DNA of 64,000 nt from Dactylosporangium fulvum (GCF_025137375.1 NZ_CP073720.1:9758501-9822500), one strand, 5' to 3'. Positions 34,301 to 41,899 are shown, counted from the first letter of the stretch. Notes: generated by a model from the sequence alone, not told the origin. Numbers and translations are program-made.

Positions 34301-34344
34301 CAGACCCAGTCCCAGAAGCCGAGGTCGGGCCGCTGGATACCCAT
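28327..34344 (-). CDS. Giant CpnT-like protein with N-terminal WXG100-like domain
   Basis: A 2005-residue protein. Residues 1-330 match in layout the WXG100-like N-terminal domain of CpnT-type ESX substrates: GGSTWPDADEDSIRAYGAEW, then ELWRGMSGAEFQRHW, then a hydrophobic hairpin near 113-160. Residues 330-755 are Pro/Gly/Ala-rich and disordered, with GTPSDPPAVSVTGP repeats. From 756 on there are mixed alpha/beta regions, and three hydrophobic stretches near 1215-1242, 1290-1328 and 1575-1618 that could insert in membranes. The C-terminal 150 residues match no toxin fold I know, and no immunity-like gene is adjacent. It is translated after the YbaB-like and small helical genes, as in esxF-esxE-cpnT. 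Probably an ESX-exported surface protein or effector. Confidence 0.75.
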   Translation of the reverse strand: MGIQRPDLGFWDWVWDAVTLVAGGSTWPDADEDSIRAYGAEWTRLVELLRAASADFGPTLAELQELWRGMSGAEFQRHWHYRLNTVLPKLVEGSEQVATGANEAALAIEHEKYQILISVLMCCVELAFILISSFFTGGLSWSAMPGVIAATRAVVLQAYRVLLGQLERGVLRTLAREAVFEGLQEFAADFTAQSLQIAEGNRPGLDQDSLVTSMKWGVFAGLAGQGLGFGLGGARHLAEGIDNAVGRRIVGGAVDGVHDQTTEALTNFVANGVENGEWDAVPDDLGGAAGRFALGVGAEGVRERISDASHTAIGNLLGVDVPVALGPPSAPAAPPSSALGKDPGGARNPAGDGAAGGRPSAGDGVSGGTRTPTADSPVGRSPEQRVDRQPALNGDASPRTAPDPPGEARRADRTTPDAPTVDTRPGDPAIPHLDLTAPPDLTGVPTADQTGLPGAEDPTASATAAGPAPHPPAVGPIGAEPGTPSDPPAVSVTGPEPLLSGPPSVTAPEWPPAGSVLVEFSGTPSDPPAVSVTGPVGVLADSAAPTPTGLYTTVIGAVPVQPVTVAAGGGGPVTPSRSAGRGGGPPRGTVPTGEGASSGPGDPGDRANGETGGPADPGADPEVQRAHEQLNPPGTGGSGPLSGPPPAPGALSGSSGTPSGPSAPSAGPPRASTAAPVAPVSAVIAGLRGDPVAADPGAGKPVGAGPSATTPGGRSPEVPGSTPPAPGGGQGQPPAGGRGAGAHPGTPDDPGRPDGFVPRQVTNTPKQAAQVAAAVHAALDVAGPRIDQVLDPKRTRVDTLLVSVANKDPGAVRTGGTVVFTPRHGRPITVTVRIDPRLSGESVRINVPADGVARAAIRGNPEAVVSISADLTTPRYAGLLSDHLLGAMEHARQSHRHGAEAMHRADPTGKPNRSGLSARDLGRLASLDAAMARRDNDAMVLHLGDMGLLTDQMGARERLPLLGDRVGVREDQRQLARHLFGTRSAPDAAAVLDTLGRALDRAVDDYAEGKVDAAGVLDPAAPDPHVTVSVNGRTLRIPLELTPPGDRDFAVRLVVDDSAQHRYRIQLRQDAGDLAIAVETAGVMAELGDRVRLRGRYGESGDEVRIAVRSAENARLEVLRDLYDGKSFTWRQRAFLSPSVGERALVAQEIAARGLHDLRNTVEHQAFFGKLEARPGLAGHRPGTSPPLATPRPSPRLWWPHEFRRWFSGFGSAANTVGVGLMFGRPLELIATSVSAGLLGSGVGQAWADAVLGSRLPEATLRTASELGPKEPDRRVDPQDNTPLLANVIKRVPYAIVSSTVSFTVLAASGNIVKAAFGGTITAGAALGQAFLDKFADPYEKNAAAMRKGLERLEPDSRRNEAARSLRYQAEAIAEEVSQPDAETRAWLEHTLQEIRAFRDAIEIEVRSKISDLERSRRLFSTVSWVWDDNAGLRGPNGPGETYTMVHLPTGNAGAWYNEARVGGQQAGMQVPSALLGLSPLNAANLLAAGGRGTLYGKLWTVLSGQQAQARAALDAWDALHHLKETEDVVAGILDPGTVGPREPRQAASGAREQKRHDDAIDRPRTESRMHQTNKHLLGFVGSIAGASAFFPSWYPHQVLAYVVGQAGYTVAYAIGEGVQRIRPGYSERAHIDGELLGKARRLPYTAVERAREMAMLADVARAAQESIEPMPVPERRGFAATHGITRTDLHKGADAVAGLRHPTRSPALRPGPNDAGELVLSHADHTVVDGLFHRVKEIEQATAAGRRPVGLVPKVLLGELRLYLERHGLVPLTEGKAAADAARARWEAMKAGMVRRHGLDLDSLNVLRTLRRPDETWPTRVGIRDRLVVGAPDVRTPGTADLAEVRDWLADRRRRDPLQLPLLTALDRAEGTAWPGATTVRLESSPGLLRVSTPDGDFRIRVQVLEPGADDVVAELWPAADTLGRAVIGADTYEPHLLFVDAAVLGDRQRFAQVLDNAVRYLADAAPNRLNRLALPDPGQLVMYRADPPAAGAGGAGQGAPGTR
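32747..32898. repeat. Two 32-bp direct repeats 120 bp apart inside the giant gene
   Basis: The same 32 bases occur at 32747-32778 and 32867-32898. They encode the duplicated PSDPPAVSVT peptide in the disordered linker, a sign of recent internal duplication. Confidence 0.8.
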
Positions 34345-34353
34345 TGGCCTGAC

Positions 34354-34662
34354 TCAGGTATGCAGCATGCGCGGGAAACGCCGGTCGACCTCGACCAGCC
34401 TGCCGACGAAGACCTCCCCGAGGGCGCCGTCCTGCTCAGCCACAGCGGCAAGCTTTCCCGTCACCTCGGCCAGCGGCCGGGCTGCTTCCACCCCCTTGGC
34501 GACCATGCGACTCGCCTCGTCGGCACCGAGGATCAACGGAACGGCGGCGATCATCCCCAACTGCTGCTTGATGGCGTCCCCGTGCGCCGCCGTCAGCGTG
34601 CGTAGCTCCTCGGCGACCGCCTGGGCGCCCGGCGTGATGTCTACCTCGGTCAAGGCCCTCAC
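34354..34662 (-). CDS. Small helical ESX-associated protein
   Basis: A 102-residue all-helical protein (ITPGAQAVAEELRTLTAAHG... ARPLAEVTGKLAAVAEQDGA) resembling the small type VII targets and partners that pair with WXG100-domain proteins. The GTG at 34662 overlaps the upstream TGA, and the stop is nine bases before the giant gene. There is no WXG motif. It is probably a co-secreted partner or chaperone for the giant protein. Confidence 0.65.
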   Translation of the reverse strand: MRALTEVDITPGAQAVAEELRTLTAAHGDAIKQQLGMIAAVPLILGADEASRMVAKGVEAARPLAEVTGKLAAVAEQDGALGEVFVGRLVEVDRRFPRMLHT

Positions 34663-35063
34663 TCCTCCCGCAGTGGCAACCGTTGCCGGAACCGCTCCAT
34701 CGCCTGCGCGAAGTCACCCGACGCGTACTGGTCGAGATCGTCACCGCCGACGTATGGCTTGCACACCTCCTTGACCTGGTCACGGGCTTCCTTCGCCGCG
34801 ACCGCGATGGTGTCGAGGATGGTCCGCGCAAGCTTGGCCGAGTCGGCCGAATGGTAGATGCGCGAGTCGAGCCACAGGTCGCGGGGCTGGCCGTCGTGTC
34901 CGACGGTCGCGCGGACATGTCCGTCACGTGACACCGCGGTCACCGTGATATCGGCGATCCGCTCCTGGAGATCGGCGAGGGCACCGGTCATGCGCTGCAA
35001 CTGCCCGGTAAGGTCGCGGGCCTGTGCGCGCATGGACGCCAGCCGCTGCTCGTCCTCGGACAT
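34659..35063 (-). CDS. YbaB/EbfC-family protein
   Basis: A 134-residue protein from the ATG at 35063 (AAGGTG upstream). A coiled first helix (LASMRAQARDLTGQLQRMTGALADLQERI) leads into a beta sheet (DITVTAVSRDGHVRATVGHDG) and a long last helix, the YbaB fold. In actinobacterial ESX loci such proteins are common neighbours of WXG100 substrates. Here they may act as chaperones and not nucleoid proteins. First gene of the minus-strand operon ending in the giant gene. Confidence 0.78.
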   Translation of the reverse strand: MSEDEQRLASMRAQARDLTGQLQRMTGALADLQERIADITVTAVSRDGHVRATVGHDGQPRDLWLDSRIYHSADSAKLARTILDTIAVAAKEARDQVKEVCKPYVGGDDLDQYASGDFAQAMERFRQRLPLREE

Positions 35064-35159
35064 GATCCGCACCTTAGCGAATCGACGGTCGTAACACCAG
35101 GGTTCGCACCTGACCAGCGGGCGTGGCGATACACTCGCCGCGGCGCCCGGGAGGCTCGC

Positions 35160-36326
35160 ATGATTCGACAATGGACGGTCGTCGTCGCGGTTGTCGCGGC
35201 GTCCGTGCCGGTGCTCGCGACACCAGCCGCGGCCAACCCCTGCGGGTCCTATGCCCCGCCGTCCGCCGCACCGCGGATCACCGCTGAGGACTGGGCACAG
35301 CGCTGGTTAGGGCTGCGTCGGGTGCACGCTCTGCAGACCGGTGCCGGGGTGCGGGTCGCCGTGGTCGACACCGGCGTCGATCCGGGTCATCCGCAGCTCG
35401 CGTCAGCGGTCTCCCCGGGTTGGGACGTAACCGCCGGCAAGGCCGGCGGCACGATCGACTGCAACGACCAGGGGCACGGCACGGCGATCAGCAGCCTGGT
35501 CGCCGCCCGTCCCGCGAGCGGCATCGGACTGGTCGGTGTGGCACCAGCCGCGACGATCGTGCCGGTCCGGGTCGCCGACAACGGTCCCTCGGCGCAGCAG
35601 CCACAGCCACTCGATCGGCTCGCCGCAGCGGTGAGCGCGGCCGTCAAGCTCCAGGCCGACGTCATCCACTTCTCGTACGCTGTCACGACGGATTCGCCGG
35701 CCCTGCGCGGGGCCGTCGCCGACGCCGTCAAGCACAACATCGTGCTGGTCGCCGCAGCGGGGGACGGCGTGACCGGCCCGACCTTCCCAGCCGCGTACGA
35801 GGGCGTGATCGGCGTCGGCGCACTCGCCTCGACCGGCGTGGTGGCACAGACGTCTGCGGCCGGATCGCACGTCGATCTCGTTGCCCCCGGCGAAAACCTC
35901 GTCGCCGCGGCCCGGGTGGGTGGTCACACGACGGTAAGCACGACCGCGGCGGCAGCCGCCCTCGTCAGCGGGGCAGCCGCGCTGCTGCGGGCCGCTCACC
36001 CGGGCTGGTCCGCCGCCCAGGTGGCGCAGCGGCTGTTCGCCACCGCGGACGGCACGGTGGGCGGTCCACACAACGCCGCGTACGGCTACGGGTCGGTCAA
36101 CCCGTACCGCGCGCTCAGCGAGGACACCGCCGGTGCGGGCGTGGTGCCGACGTGGACGCCGGCCCCGGCGGACCTGCGGCAGGCGCCCGCACAGCCGGGC
36201 TGGCCCTCCCCGTGGCGACGATCGATGGTGTGGGCGGCCATCCTGTTGCTGGCGGCCACCCTGCTCGCCATCGGGTCAGCGGTGACGCCGGCATTCCGCC
36301 AGCGTCACCGCGACCGGGCCGTCTGA
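35160..36326 (+). CDS. Mycosin-like subtilase lacking the catalytic Ser (probable pseudoprotease)
   Basis: A 388-residue membrane-anchored protein of mycosin layout: signal peptide 1-26, subtilase domain, Pro-rich linker and C-terminal TM near 342-362. Asp70 (VAVVDTGVD) and His106 (NDQGHGTAI) of the triad are present. The Ser motif GTSxAAPxVSG is replaced by TTAAAAALVSG, putting Ala263 at the Ser position. The oxyanion Asn of AAAGN is Asp202 (AAAGDGV). Both changes are clear in the DNA. Hydrolysis is therefore not expected, although mycosins also have a structural role in holding the ESX membrane complex together. ATG with GGGAGG five bases upstream, divergent from the YbaB-like gene. Confidence 0.88.
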   Translation: MIRQWTVVVAVVAASVPVLATPAAANPCGSYAPPSAAPRITAEDWAQRWLGLRRVHALQTGAGVRVAVVDTGVDPGHPQLASAVSPGWDVTAGKAGGTIDCNDQGHGTAISSLVAARPASGIGLVGVAPAATIVPVRVADNGPSAQQPQPLDRLAAAVSAAVKLQADVIHFSYAVTTDSPALRGAVADAVKHNIVLVAAAGDGVTGPTFPAAYEGVIGVGALASTGVVAQTSAAGSHVDLVAPGENLVAAARVGGHTTVSTTAAAAALVSGAAALLRAAHPGWSAAQVAQRLFATADGTVGGPHNAAYGYGSVNPYRALSEDTAGAGVVPTWTPAPADLRQAPAQPGWPSPWRRSMVWAAILLLAATLLAIGSAVTPAFRQRHRDRAV

Positions 36327-36348
36327 GGAGCCGCCGACGCGGCGCCGG

Positions 36349-36663
36349 TCATGTGTACCGGCTCGCCTTGCCGATGCTGACCACGTTGTCGACCTCACAC
36401 TGCTGCATCAGTCCGTTGCAGTGCTTGATCGTGCCGGAGAACTCCATGCCCAGCTTCACCAGTTCGCTGGCCGCGATGTGCCAGCGCTGGTAGGCATCGT
36501 CGTATGCGGCCTTGGATGCGCCGTCCCAGTTGCGGCCCTCCAGCTCACGCAAGCTGGCGTCGAGCTTGCTGAGCTTCCCCTGCATATGTTGCATGTCGCT
36601 GTTGAACCTGGCGCCGCCCTGCTCGACGATGTCGAAGTCCATGAACAGTCTGGTGTTCGCCAT
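36349..36663 (-). CDS. WXG100-family protein (Esx-like)
   Basis: A 104-residue helical hairpin. The turn carries NWDGASK, the WxG motif, at about residues 46-48, with amphipathic helices on both sides (GGARFNSDMQHMQGKLSKLDASLREL and AYDDAYQRWHIAASELVKLG). It pairs with the neighbouring WXG100 gene 23 bases upstream, as esxA/esxB do, to form a secreted heterodimer. The tail extends about 25 residues beyond helix 2. Confidence 0.85.
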   Translation of the reverse strand: MANTRLFMDFDIVEQGGARFNSDMQHMQGKLSKLDASLRELEGRNWDGASKAAYDDAYQRWHIAASELVKLGMEFSGTIKHCNGLMQQCEVDNVVSIGKASRYT

Positions 36664-36686
36664 GTCAGATTCCCCCTGCTCGACTC

Positions 36687-37034
36687 TCAGGCCTGCAAAC
36701 CGGCGTAGATTCCGCCGCCGGCGGACATCGAGTGCATCGCGTTCTGGATCTTGACTTCGGTCTCATCCAGGTGGATGGTGACGCCGTTCAACGCGGCCGT
36801 GAGGTCGGCCAGTGCGTCGAGCAACATGTTCTTGTTGTTCGAGTACCGGGTCAGCTCGTCCTCGAACGAGTCGCCGCCCATGCCCTCCCAGGCGGGCCTG
36901 ACGGTCCCGCTCAGATAGCCCATGAGACTGTTGAGCAACCCCTCGAGCTCGTCGTGGGTCTTCTTGGCCTCACCGGCCTTCTCGACCATGAGCCCCTTGT
37001 CGGCTGCGACCGACGTTCCCGCATTCGTTGCCAT
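36687..37034 (-). CDS. WXG100-family protein (Esx-like)
   Basis: A 115-residue helical hairpin with the WxG turn in RPAWEGMGGDSFEDEL near residue 50. Helix 1 is KKTHDELEGLLNSLMGYLSG, and helix 2 runs through NNKNMLLDALADLTAALNG. First of the two WXG100 genes; start ATG at 37034 after AGGAGG. Gly-rich C-terminus. Likely an ESX substrate and partner of the next gene's product. Confidence 0.88.
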   Translation of the reverse strand: MATNAGTSVAADKGLMVEKAGEAKKTHDELEGLLNSLMGYLSGTVRPAWEGMGGDSFEDELTRYSNNKNMLLDALADLTAALNGVTIHLDETEVKIQNAMHSMSAGGGIYAGLQA

Positions 37035-37070
37035 CGTGCACCTCCTCCGTGTTGGATCCGGACGCTGTAC

Positions 37071-38534
37071 TCACTGTGCGCGCTGCGGTGCTGTGCCACC
37101 GCCTGCCGGTTCCGCGTGCCTGGTCCCGGCGACACCGTCCTTGTCGTGAGCGGTGCCGGTGCGCTTCAGTTCCACTGTGGACGGTGCGGTCAGCGGTCGC
37201 GGGGTCGCGTCGGCGTTGCGCCTGCCGAGCGTCACGTGTTCCGGTCGATCTGCACGTGCCGCGACAACCCGTTGTGTCTCCGACCGTACCGACAGCGCGT
37301 GCTGCAACCCCATGGCCGCCGCCGTGTCCATGGACGACATCCCACCGACCGCCGGACCGCGCCCGTCGAGCGTGTCGGCGACCTCGACGCCGGGCAGATC
37401 GGTCAGCGCCTGCCCCTTCCCCGACAGCGTCGGCATGTCCCCTGTGGACGCCTGCGGACCCACCTCGGCCCGGAAACGCCCGGTCAGCACGCCGCGCGCC
37501 GCGTCGCCCCGGAGCCGGGGCACGATCGCGGAGGTCCGCGGCATACTCAGCCCTCGAGGCACGAGGGGTGGCAGCGCCATCGCACCGCGGGGCAGGGGCG
37601 ACACCGGCGGCGTCGCGTGCAGTGCCTGCAGGCCCTGCAGCACCAGTGGCTGGTTCGACCTCGGCGTGGTTTCTGCCGCGGCCTCCTGCCCGTGCCCGGG
37701 CAGTCCGTGCAGCGCGGGGCTGCCGGTCCGGTCGTCCCGCATCGGCGTCAGCACCTCGACGGGATGCACCGGCAGTGGAGCGAGCGCCTCCGGCGCGGAC
37801 GCCACGGGAGCCGGCCCGACCGGGCGTGCCGTCAGGGACTGCGCGGAGTAGTTCACCCACGGTTTGGCGATGTCGGGGCCAGGATGGGTCTCGGGCACCT
37901 CATGGGCGTTCTGCATACCGACGCCGGCGGTGACGAACCGCCGCGACAGCTTCGCGCCGACCTTGACGATCAACTTGAAGTATTTGGCGTGCAGCCGCTG
38001 GTAGATCGCTGCGACCTTGGCCGCGAGATCGTCCTTGCCGTCCGCTTTCATCTTCCCGAGGTCGGGTGGGAACCCATATGCCGCGGCACCGGCCGGAATG
38101 CTGGCGAAGTATTCGTTCTTGAACGCGACGAGCAGGTCATATGCCGTCTGGCGGGCGTCTTCGATGTCCTCGGCGATCTGACCGAGCCAGTCCGCCTTGG
38201 TCTCGATGCTGTCGACCCACTTGTCGATCGCGAACACCGTGGCCCCGACATACCAGTGGAACCGCACCGAGGCGGGGCCACGCCGCCAGACCTCGTTGAG
38301 CGAGTGGGCCCGGTCGTGCAGCTGGTCCGCCACCCGCTCCAGCTTGCCACGCAGCAACTCGAAGGCGGCGGCGATCTGGGCCGGTGGCTCGCTGCGTTCA
38401 CTGCGGATCACCCCGTATACGACGAAGAACGTCCCGAACGCTTCCCACGCCGTGCTCGACGCCGCACCGACGTCTTCTCCCCGCTTGGTCTTGCCCGGCT
38501 TGAAGGTGAAGTAGTCGTGCGAGGACGACGCCAT
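37071..38534 (-). CDS. EspB/PPE-like ESX substrate with Pro-rich tail
   Basis: A 487-residue protein. The first 210 residues are helical, with long amphipathic helices (AAFELLRGKLERVADQLHDR... and TAYDLLVAFKNEYF). The remaining 270 are Pro/Ala/Gly-rich and disordered. The plan matches EspB-type secreted ESX proteins, where the helical part carries targeting and the tail is processed or flexible. The start is an ATG overlapping the upstream stop (TGATG); a GTG one codon earlier is possible. It sits between the WXG100 pair and the ecc genes. Confidence 0.65.
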   Translation of the reverse strand: MASSSHDYFTFKPGKTKRGEDVGAASSTAWEAFGTFFVVYGVIRSERSEPPAQIAAAFELLRGKLERVADQLHDRAHSLNEVWRRGPASVRFHWYVGATVFAIDKWVDSIETKADWLGQIAEDIEDARQTAYDLLVAFKNEYFASIPAGAAAYGFPPDLGKMKADGKDDLAAKVAAIYQRLHAKYFKLIVKVGAKLSRRFVTAGVGMQNAHEVPETHPGPDIAKPWVNYSAQSLTARPVGPAPVASAPEALAPLPVHPVEVLTPMRDDRTGSPALHGLPGHGQEAAAETTPRSNQPLVLQGLQALHATPPVSPLPRGAMALPPLVPRGLSMPRTSAIVPRLRGDAARGVLTGRFRAEVGPQASTGDMPTLSGKGQALTDLPGVEVADTLDGRGPAVGGMSSMDTAAAMGLQHALSVRSETQRVVAARADRPEHVTLGRRNADATPRPLTAPSTVELKRTGTAHDKDGVAGTRHAEPAGGGTAPQRAQ

Positions 38535-38989
38535 CACCGGCTCGCTTGGGCGCTCAAGCTGTCAAGGCCGGCCGCGACCGGATCGAACGACTGGTGGCCG
38601 GCGCGGTCCGTCGCGTCGTAGGTGTCGGCGCTCACCCCGGCGGAATTGCCGAGCGCGGAGAGACTCAACCGGGTGTCCAACGCGTGGCGCTCGGCTGCCT
38701 GGGCATGGGCTCGCGTCACCTGTCGCATCCAGTTGCCTTCACGAACGGCCGTGGCGGGCCAGCCGTTGGCGGCACCCACCAGATCCTTCGCGGCGCCTTG
38801 AACCACGTCGTTCTCGAATGTCTCGGACTCCCCGCCGACGCCGCCGAGTGGTCCACGCCCGCCGACCAGCCAACCTGCCAACTGCTCCACCGCCGGGGCG
38901 ACGGTCTCCAGCACCTCGGTGGGCAGTGTGTTCTTCAGATCGGAAATGGAAAGCGGCATCTGCTCGTCGGGAATCACGTCTCCGCTCAC
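38534..38989 (-). CDS. ESX-associated helical protein of unknown function
   Basis: A 151-residue protein from the GTG at 38989 (MSGDVIPDEQMPLSI). A Gly-rich loop after the first helices (GWLVGGRGPLGGVGGES) precedes helices with ANGWPATAVREGNW. It has no WXG turn. Directly before and overlapping the EspB-like gene, so it is likely a partner or chaperone of that substrate. Confidence 0.55.
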   Translation of the reverse strand: MSGDVIPDEQMPLSISDLKNTLPTEVLETVAPAVEQLAGWLVGGRGPLGGVGGESETFENDVVQGAAKDLVGAANGWPATAVREGNWMRQVTRAHAQAAERHALDTRLSLSALGNSAGVSADTYDATDRAGHQSFDPVAAGLDSLSAQASR

Positions 38990-39066
38990 TGAACCCCCAT
39001 GGTGCAGTCGACGAGCCCGGAGCAACGCGTGAGTCCGGAAGCCCGTGTGCGGGCTGATCGTAACGG

Positions 39067-40443
39067 CTAAGGCGTCGGTGTCGCCAGTGAAAGTACGTGC
39101 AATCTTGGCCCTTGCACCAACCGCTCCACCAGCGTGCTGGGCAGACGCACCGCAGTGACGCCCGACAATCCCAGCCGACCGAGTGCCTCGGACGAATCGA
39201 TCGCGTGGCGGCGCCCGGTCTCCGTAACGAGAAAGACCGGCCCCGTGTCGGCGTCTGGACTGGGCACGGCCGCCACCAGCGCGCCGAGCCCCGGCGCGAC
39301 GACGACCTCATCGGCCAGCAGCGTGCCGCCGGGCGAGACCGGAGTCCGCTCGACCGGCGTCCCGTACGGCACGGGAACCGCCACTCGGATGACCGGCGCG
39401 TCCTTCACCCCGGCGGTGACCTGGCAGATCGAGCCGCGGCTGCGCGCCATCGGCACCACGCTCGGCACCGCACCATCGCCAACGATCTGCTCTGCCAGCG
39501 GTGGCAGTTTCGCCTCGCCCGCCAACTGCACCTGATCGAGCAGCATCGGTGGCGTGGTGTCGGAGCCGGTCGCCCTGATCAGCGCCTCCTGCAACGCGGT
39601 GACCGGCTGCAGGCCCTCCGGCCTGGCGACGTAGCGTTGCTTGCCGGTGCCCTCGCCCGCCACGAGAATCTGGCCGACCTTCGCGCTGGGCCGACCGGTG
39701 ACGGGCCCGCCCCGTCCAGCGATGATGATCTTGCCCAGCGGAACGCCGAGCGGGACCGTGGCCAGCCACGCCGGGCTGACCGGGACCACGTCAGGCCGCG
39801 CGATCCCGAGCGCCTGGAGCACCACGTCCGGGTCGCGGACCGGGTGGCGCAGCCCGTGGAGCACGATGTGCAGCTCACCACCGTCCACATTGGTCACAGC
39901 GATCGCTTCCCCGGTCACGTCCACCCCGGCGTCACTTCGCGCGCCGACGATCACGACCGACCGGACCGGGCCCGCCTGCGACGCGGGACGCACACAGAAC
40001 CACCACGCGCCGGTGAACAGTTGTCCCGCCGCCGGCACCGAGTTGGGAGCCTCCGGCACCCCGACCAACGGGCCTCGCGGCCATGTCAACGACGACCGGC
40101 TCACCCGGACCGGCTGTGGTGAAAGGCCACGCAGGAGAGCTGCCGAGGAGAAGTTCGTCACCGGATACAGCAGACGACCGTCGCAGACGTACGGCGCACC
40201 GGTCTCCTTCTCCAAGATGATGCGGTCGCAGCTGGTCCAGCTCTTGGCCCCGGCCGGCCTGAGGAAGCCGTAGATGCCGACCGCGGCGACGCTGATGACC
40301 AGCAGCATCACCGCGATGAGGGTGCCACCGGGCAGCCGGTTTCCGGACCAGTCCAGTGGATCGGGCCGCAACGCCACGATCGCGGTGTGCAGGCGCCTGC
40401 GCAGGAACTGCCGCGCGTGGACCAGGTCCTTGCGCGTCAGCAC
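39067..40443 (-). CDS. eccB: Type VII secretion core protein EccB
   Basis: A 458-residue membrane protein. The cytoplasmic N-terminus (DLVHARQFLRRRLHTAIVAL) and a single TM near residues 40-61 (TLIAVMLLVISVAAVGIYGF) match EccB. The rest is the large extracytoplasmic domain with the conserved SWTSCDRIILEKETGAPYVC-like disulfide loop. EccB anchors the periplasmic part of the ESX channel. The GTG start at 40443 has GGGGGA upstream; its gene follows eccD by 21 bases. Confidence 0.92.
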   Translation of the reverse strand: MLTRKDLVHARQFLRRRLHTAIVALRPDPLDWSGNRLPGGTLIAVMLLVISVAAVGIYGFLRPAGAKSWTSCDRIILEKETGAPYVCDGRLLYPVTNFSSAALLRGLSPQPVRVSRSSLTWPRGPLVGVPEAPNSVPAAGQLFTGAWWFCVRPASQAGPVRSVVIVGARSDAGVDVTGEAIAVTNVDGGELHIVLHGLRHPVRDPDVVLQALGIARPDVVPVSPAWLATVPLGVPLGKIIIAGRGGPVTGRPSAKVGQILVAGEGTGKQRYVARPEGLQPVTALQEALIRATGSDTTPPMLLDQVQLAGEAKLPPLAEQIVGDGAVPSVVPMARSRGSICQVTAGVKDAPVIRVAVPVPYGTPVERTPVSPGGTLLADEVVVAPGLGALVAAVPSPDADTGPVFLVTETGRRHAIDSSEALGRLGLSGVTAVRLPSTLVERLVQGPRLHVLSLATPTP

Positions 40444-40464
40444 AGTTGTCCCCCGGTCGGCATG

Positions 40465-41853
40465 TCAGCCACCGATCCCGCGCACATACCCGAAGAGGCC
40501 GCTGACCGCCGCGGCCAGCACGGCGCTGAGCGCGATCAGGATGATTTCGCTGACGTCGCCGATCCGGCTGAGCTGCGGAGACGGCCGCCGTAGCGCATAG
40601 CTGCGACCGGCGGCGAACGCACCGCCGGCGAGGAGCAGCAAGCCGCCCGCAGCCACGAAGACCGCACGGCCGCGCGTCGCGACGTCGATCGACTCCCACA
40701 CCACGATGAGCATGGCCGCCGTGCCGGCGGAGGCGGCGGCGAGCAGCGGGACCCGGTGACGCACCGCCGCGAACGAACGGGCCCGCAGGGCGCAGACGAC
40801 GACGATGGCCACGGCGAGCAACCGCGCGGCAAGGTCCACCCGGCTGGCCAGCACCGTGACGCAGCCCGTCAGCGCGGCGCCGATCCCGTACAGCAGACCG
40901 GTGATGAGCTCGTCGCCGCGACGGACCATCAGGGCGATCGCGGCGGGTGGGGGCAGCGGATCGTCGTCCGCCGTCTCCGGCGACGGCATGGACACTGTCG
41001 GCGTCGCCAGGCCGGCCTGGTGCGTGGCGATCCGCGGCAACCAGGGCGAGGCGAGCAGCGCCACCGCGGCGACGATCGCGGCCGCCGCGGCCGAGGTCAG
41101 CATCATGGCGAGTGCGGCGCCGAGCGCCGCGAGGAGGCCGGCGCAGAGGACCGCCACGTGGAGCTGCAGGCGTCCACCGACACCGATCATGCTCAGCACC
41201 GCCAGGGCAACCAGCCCGGTGGCACCGGCGAGCAGCTGCGCGGGGCCGAGCCGGCCCTCGCCGGTCGCGAGCAACGCGACACCCGGCGCCACGTACACGT
41301 ACGCCAGGCCGGAGAGCACCCAGATGACCCGGTCGTTGTGGTCCAGCCGCGTGAGCAGGGCGGCGAACCCGACCAGCAGGACGGCCGCGCCGGCAAGCGC
41401 GGCACCCACGGCGCCCCACGCCGGACCTGCCCGCAGCACTACCACCAGCGCCGTCACGAGCGTCGCCGCGGTGAACACCGCGCCGGCCCGACGGGTGTGC
41501 CCGCCTTGCCAGGTGGCACCGAGGTTGCGAGCCTCGTTGGCCGCGGCGTCGGCCAAGTCGTCGAACTCCGGCTCCGGCCACTGCTGGTCCTGTGGTGCGA
41601 GCACCAGCGTCTCGCCGTCTCGCACCTGCTGCATCGCCAGCGACCGGTCGGCGTCGAGCATCGTGCCGTCCAGGCGGCGCAGCACCCAGCCGTGATGGGC
41701 GATACCCTCGTCTGCCAACTCGGCGCCCGCATGGCGCAGCAGCATCGGTTGCAGGGTGACCAGCGGCAGGTATTCCGGGAGTGCGAGGTCCACCCGTCGC
41801 TTCGGACTCAACAGTACGATGCGCGTCAGCGCCGTTCTCGTCGCCTCAGCCAT
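40465..41853 (-). CDS. eccD: Type VII secretion core protein EccD
   Basis: A 462-residue protein: a cytoplasmic ubiquitin-like domain (residues 8-95; TRIVLLSPKRRVDLALPEYLPL) followed by about 11 TM helices. EccD forms the bulk of the ESX inner-membrane pore. ATG at 41853. It is divergent from eccC over only 46 bases, so the two promoters must overlap. Confidence 0.93.
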   Translation of the reverse strand: MAEATRTALTRIVLLSPKRRVDLALPEYLPLVTLQPMLLRHAGAELADEGIAHHGWVLRRLDGTMLDADRSLAMQQVRDGETLVLAPQDQQWPEPEFDDLADAAANEARNLGATWQGGHTRRAGAVFTAATLVTALVVVLRAGPAWGAVGAALAGAAVLLVGFAALLTRLDHNDRVIWVLSGLAYVYVAPGVALLATGEGRLGPAQLLAGATGLVALAVLSMIGVGGRLQLHVAVLCAGLLAALGAALAMMLTSAAAAAIVAAVALLASPWLPRIATHQAGLATPTVSMPSPETADDDPLPPPAAIALMVRRGDELITGLLYGIGAALTGCVTVLASRVDLAARLLAVAIVVVCALRARSFAAVRHRVPLLAAASAGTAAMLIVVWESIDVATRGRAVFVAAGGLLLLAGGAFAAGRSYALRRPSPQLSRIGDVSEIILIALSAVLAAAVSGLFGYVRGIGG

Positions 41854-41899
41854 GGTGACGCATGATAGTGGTTCATAGGCGGAAGTTGGGGGCGGTCTA

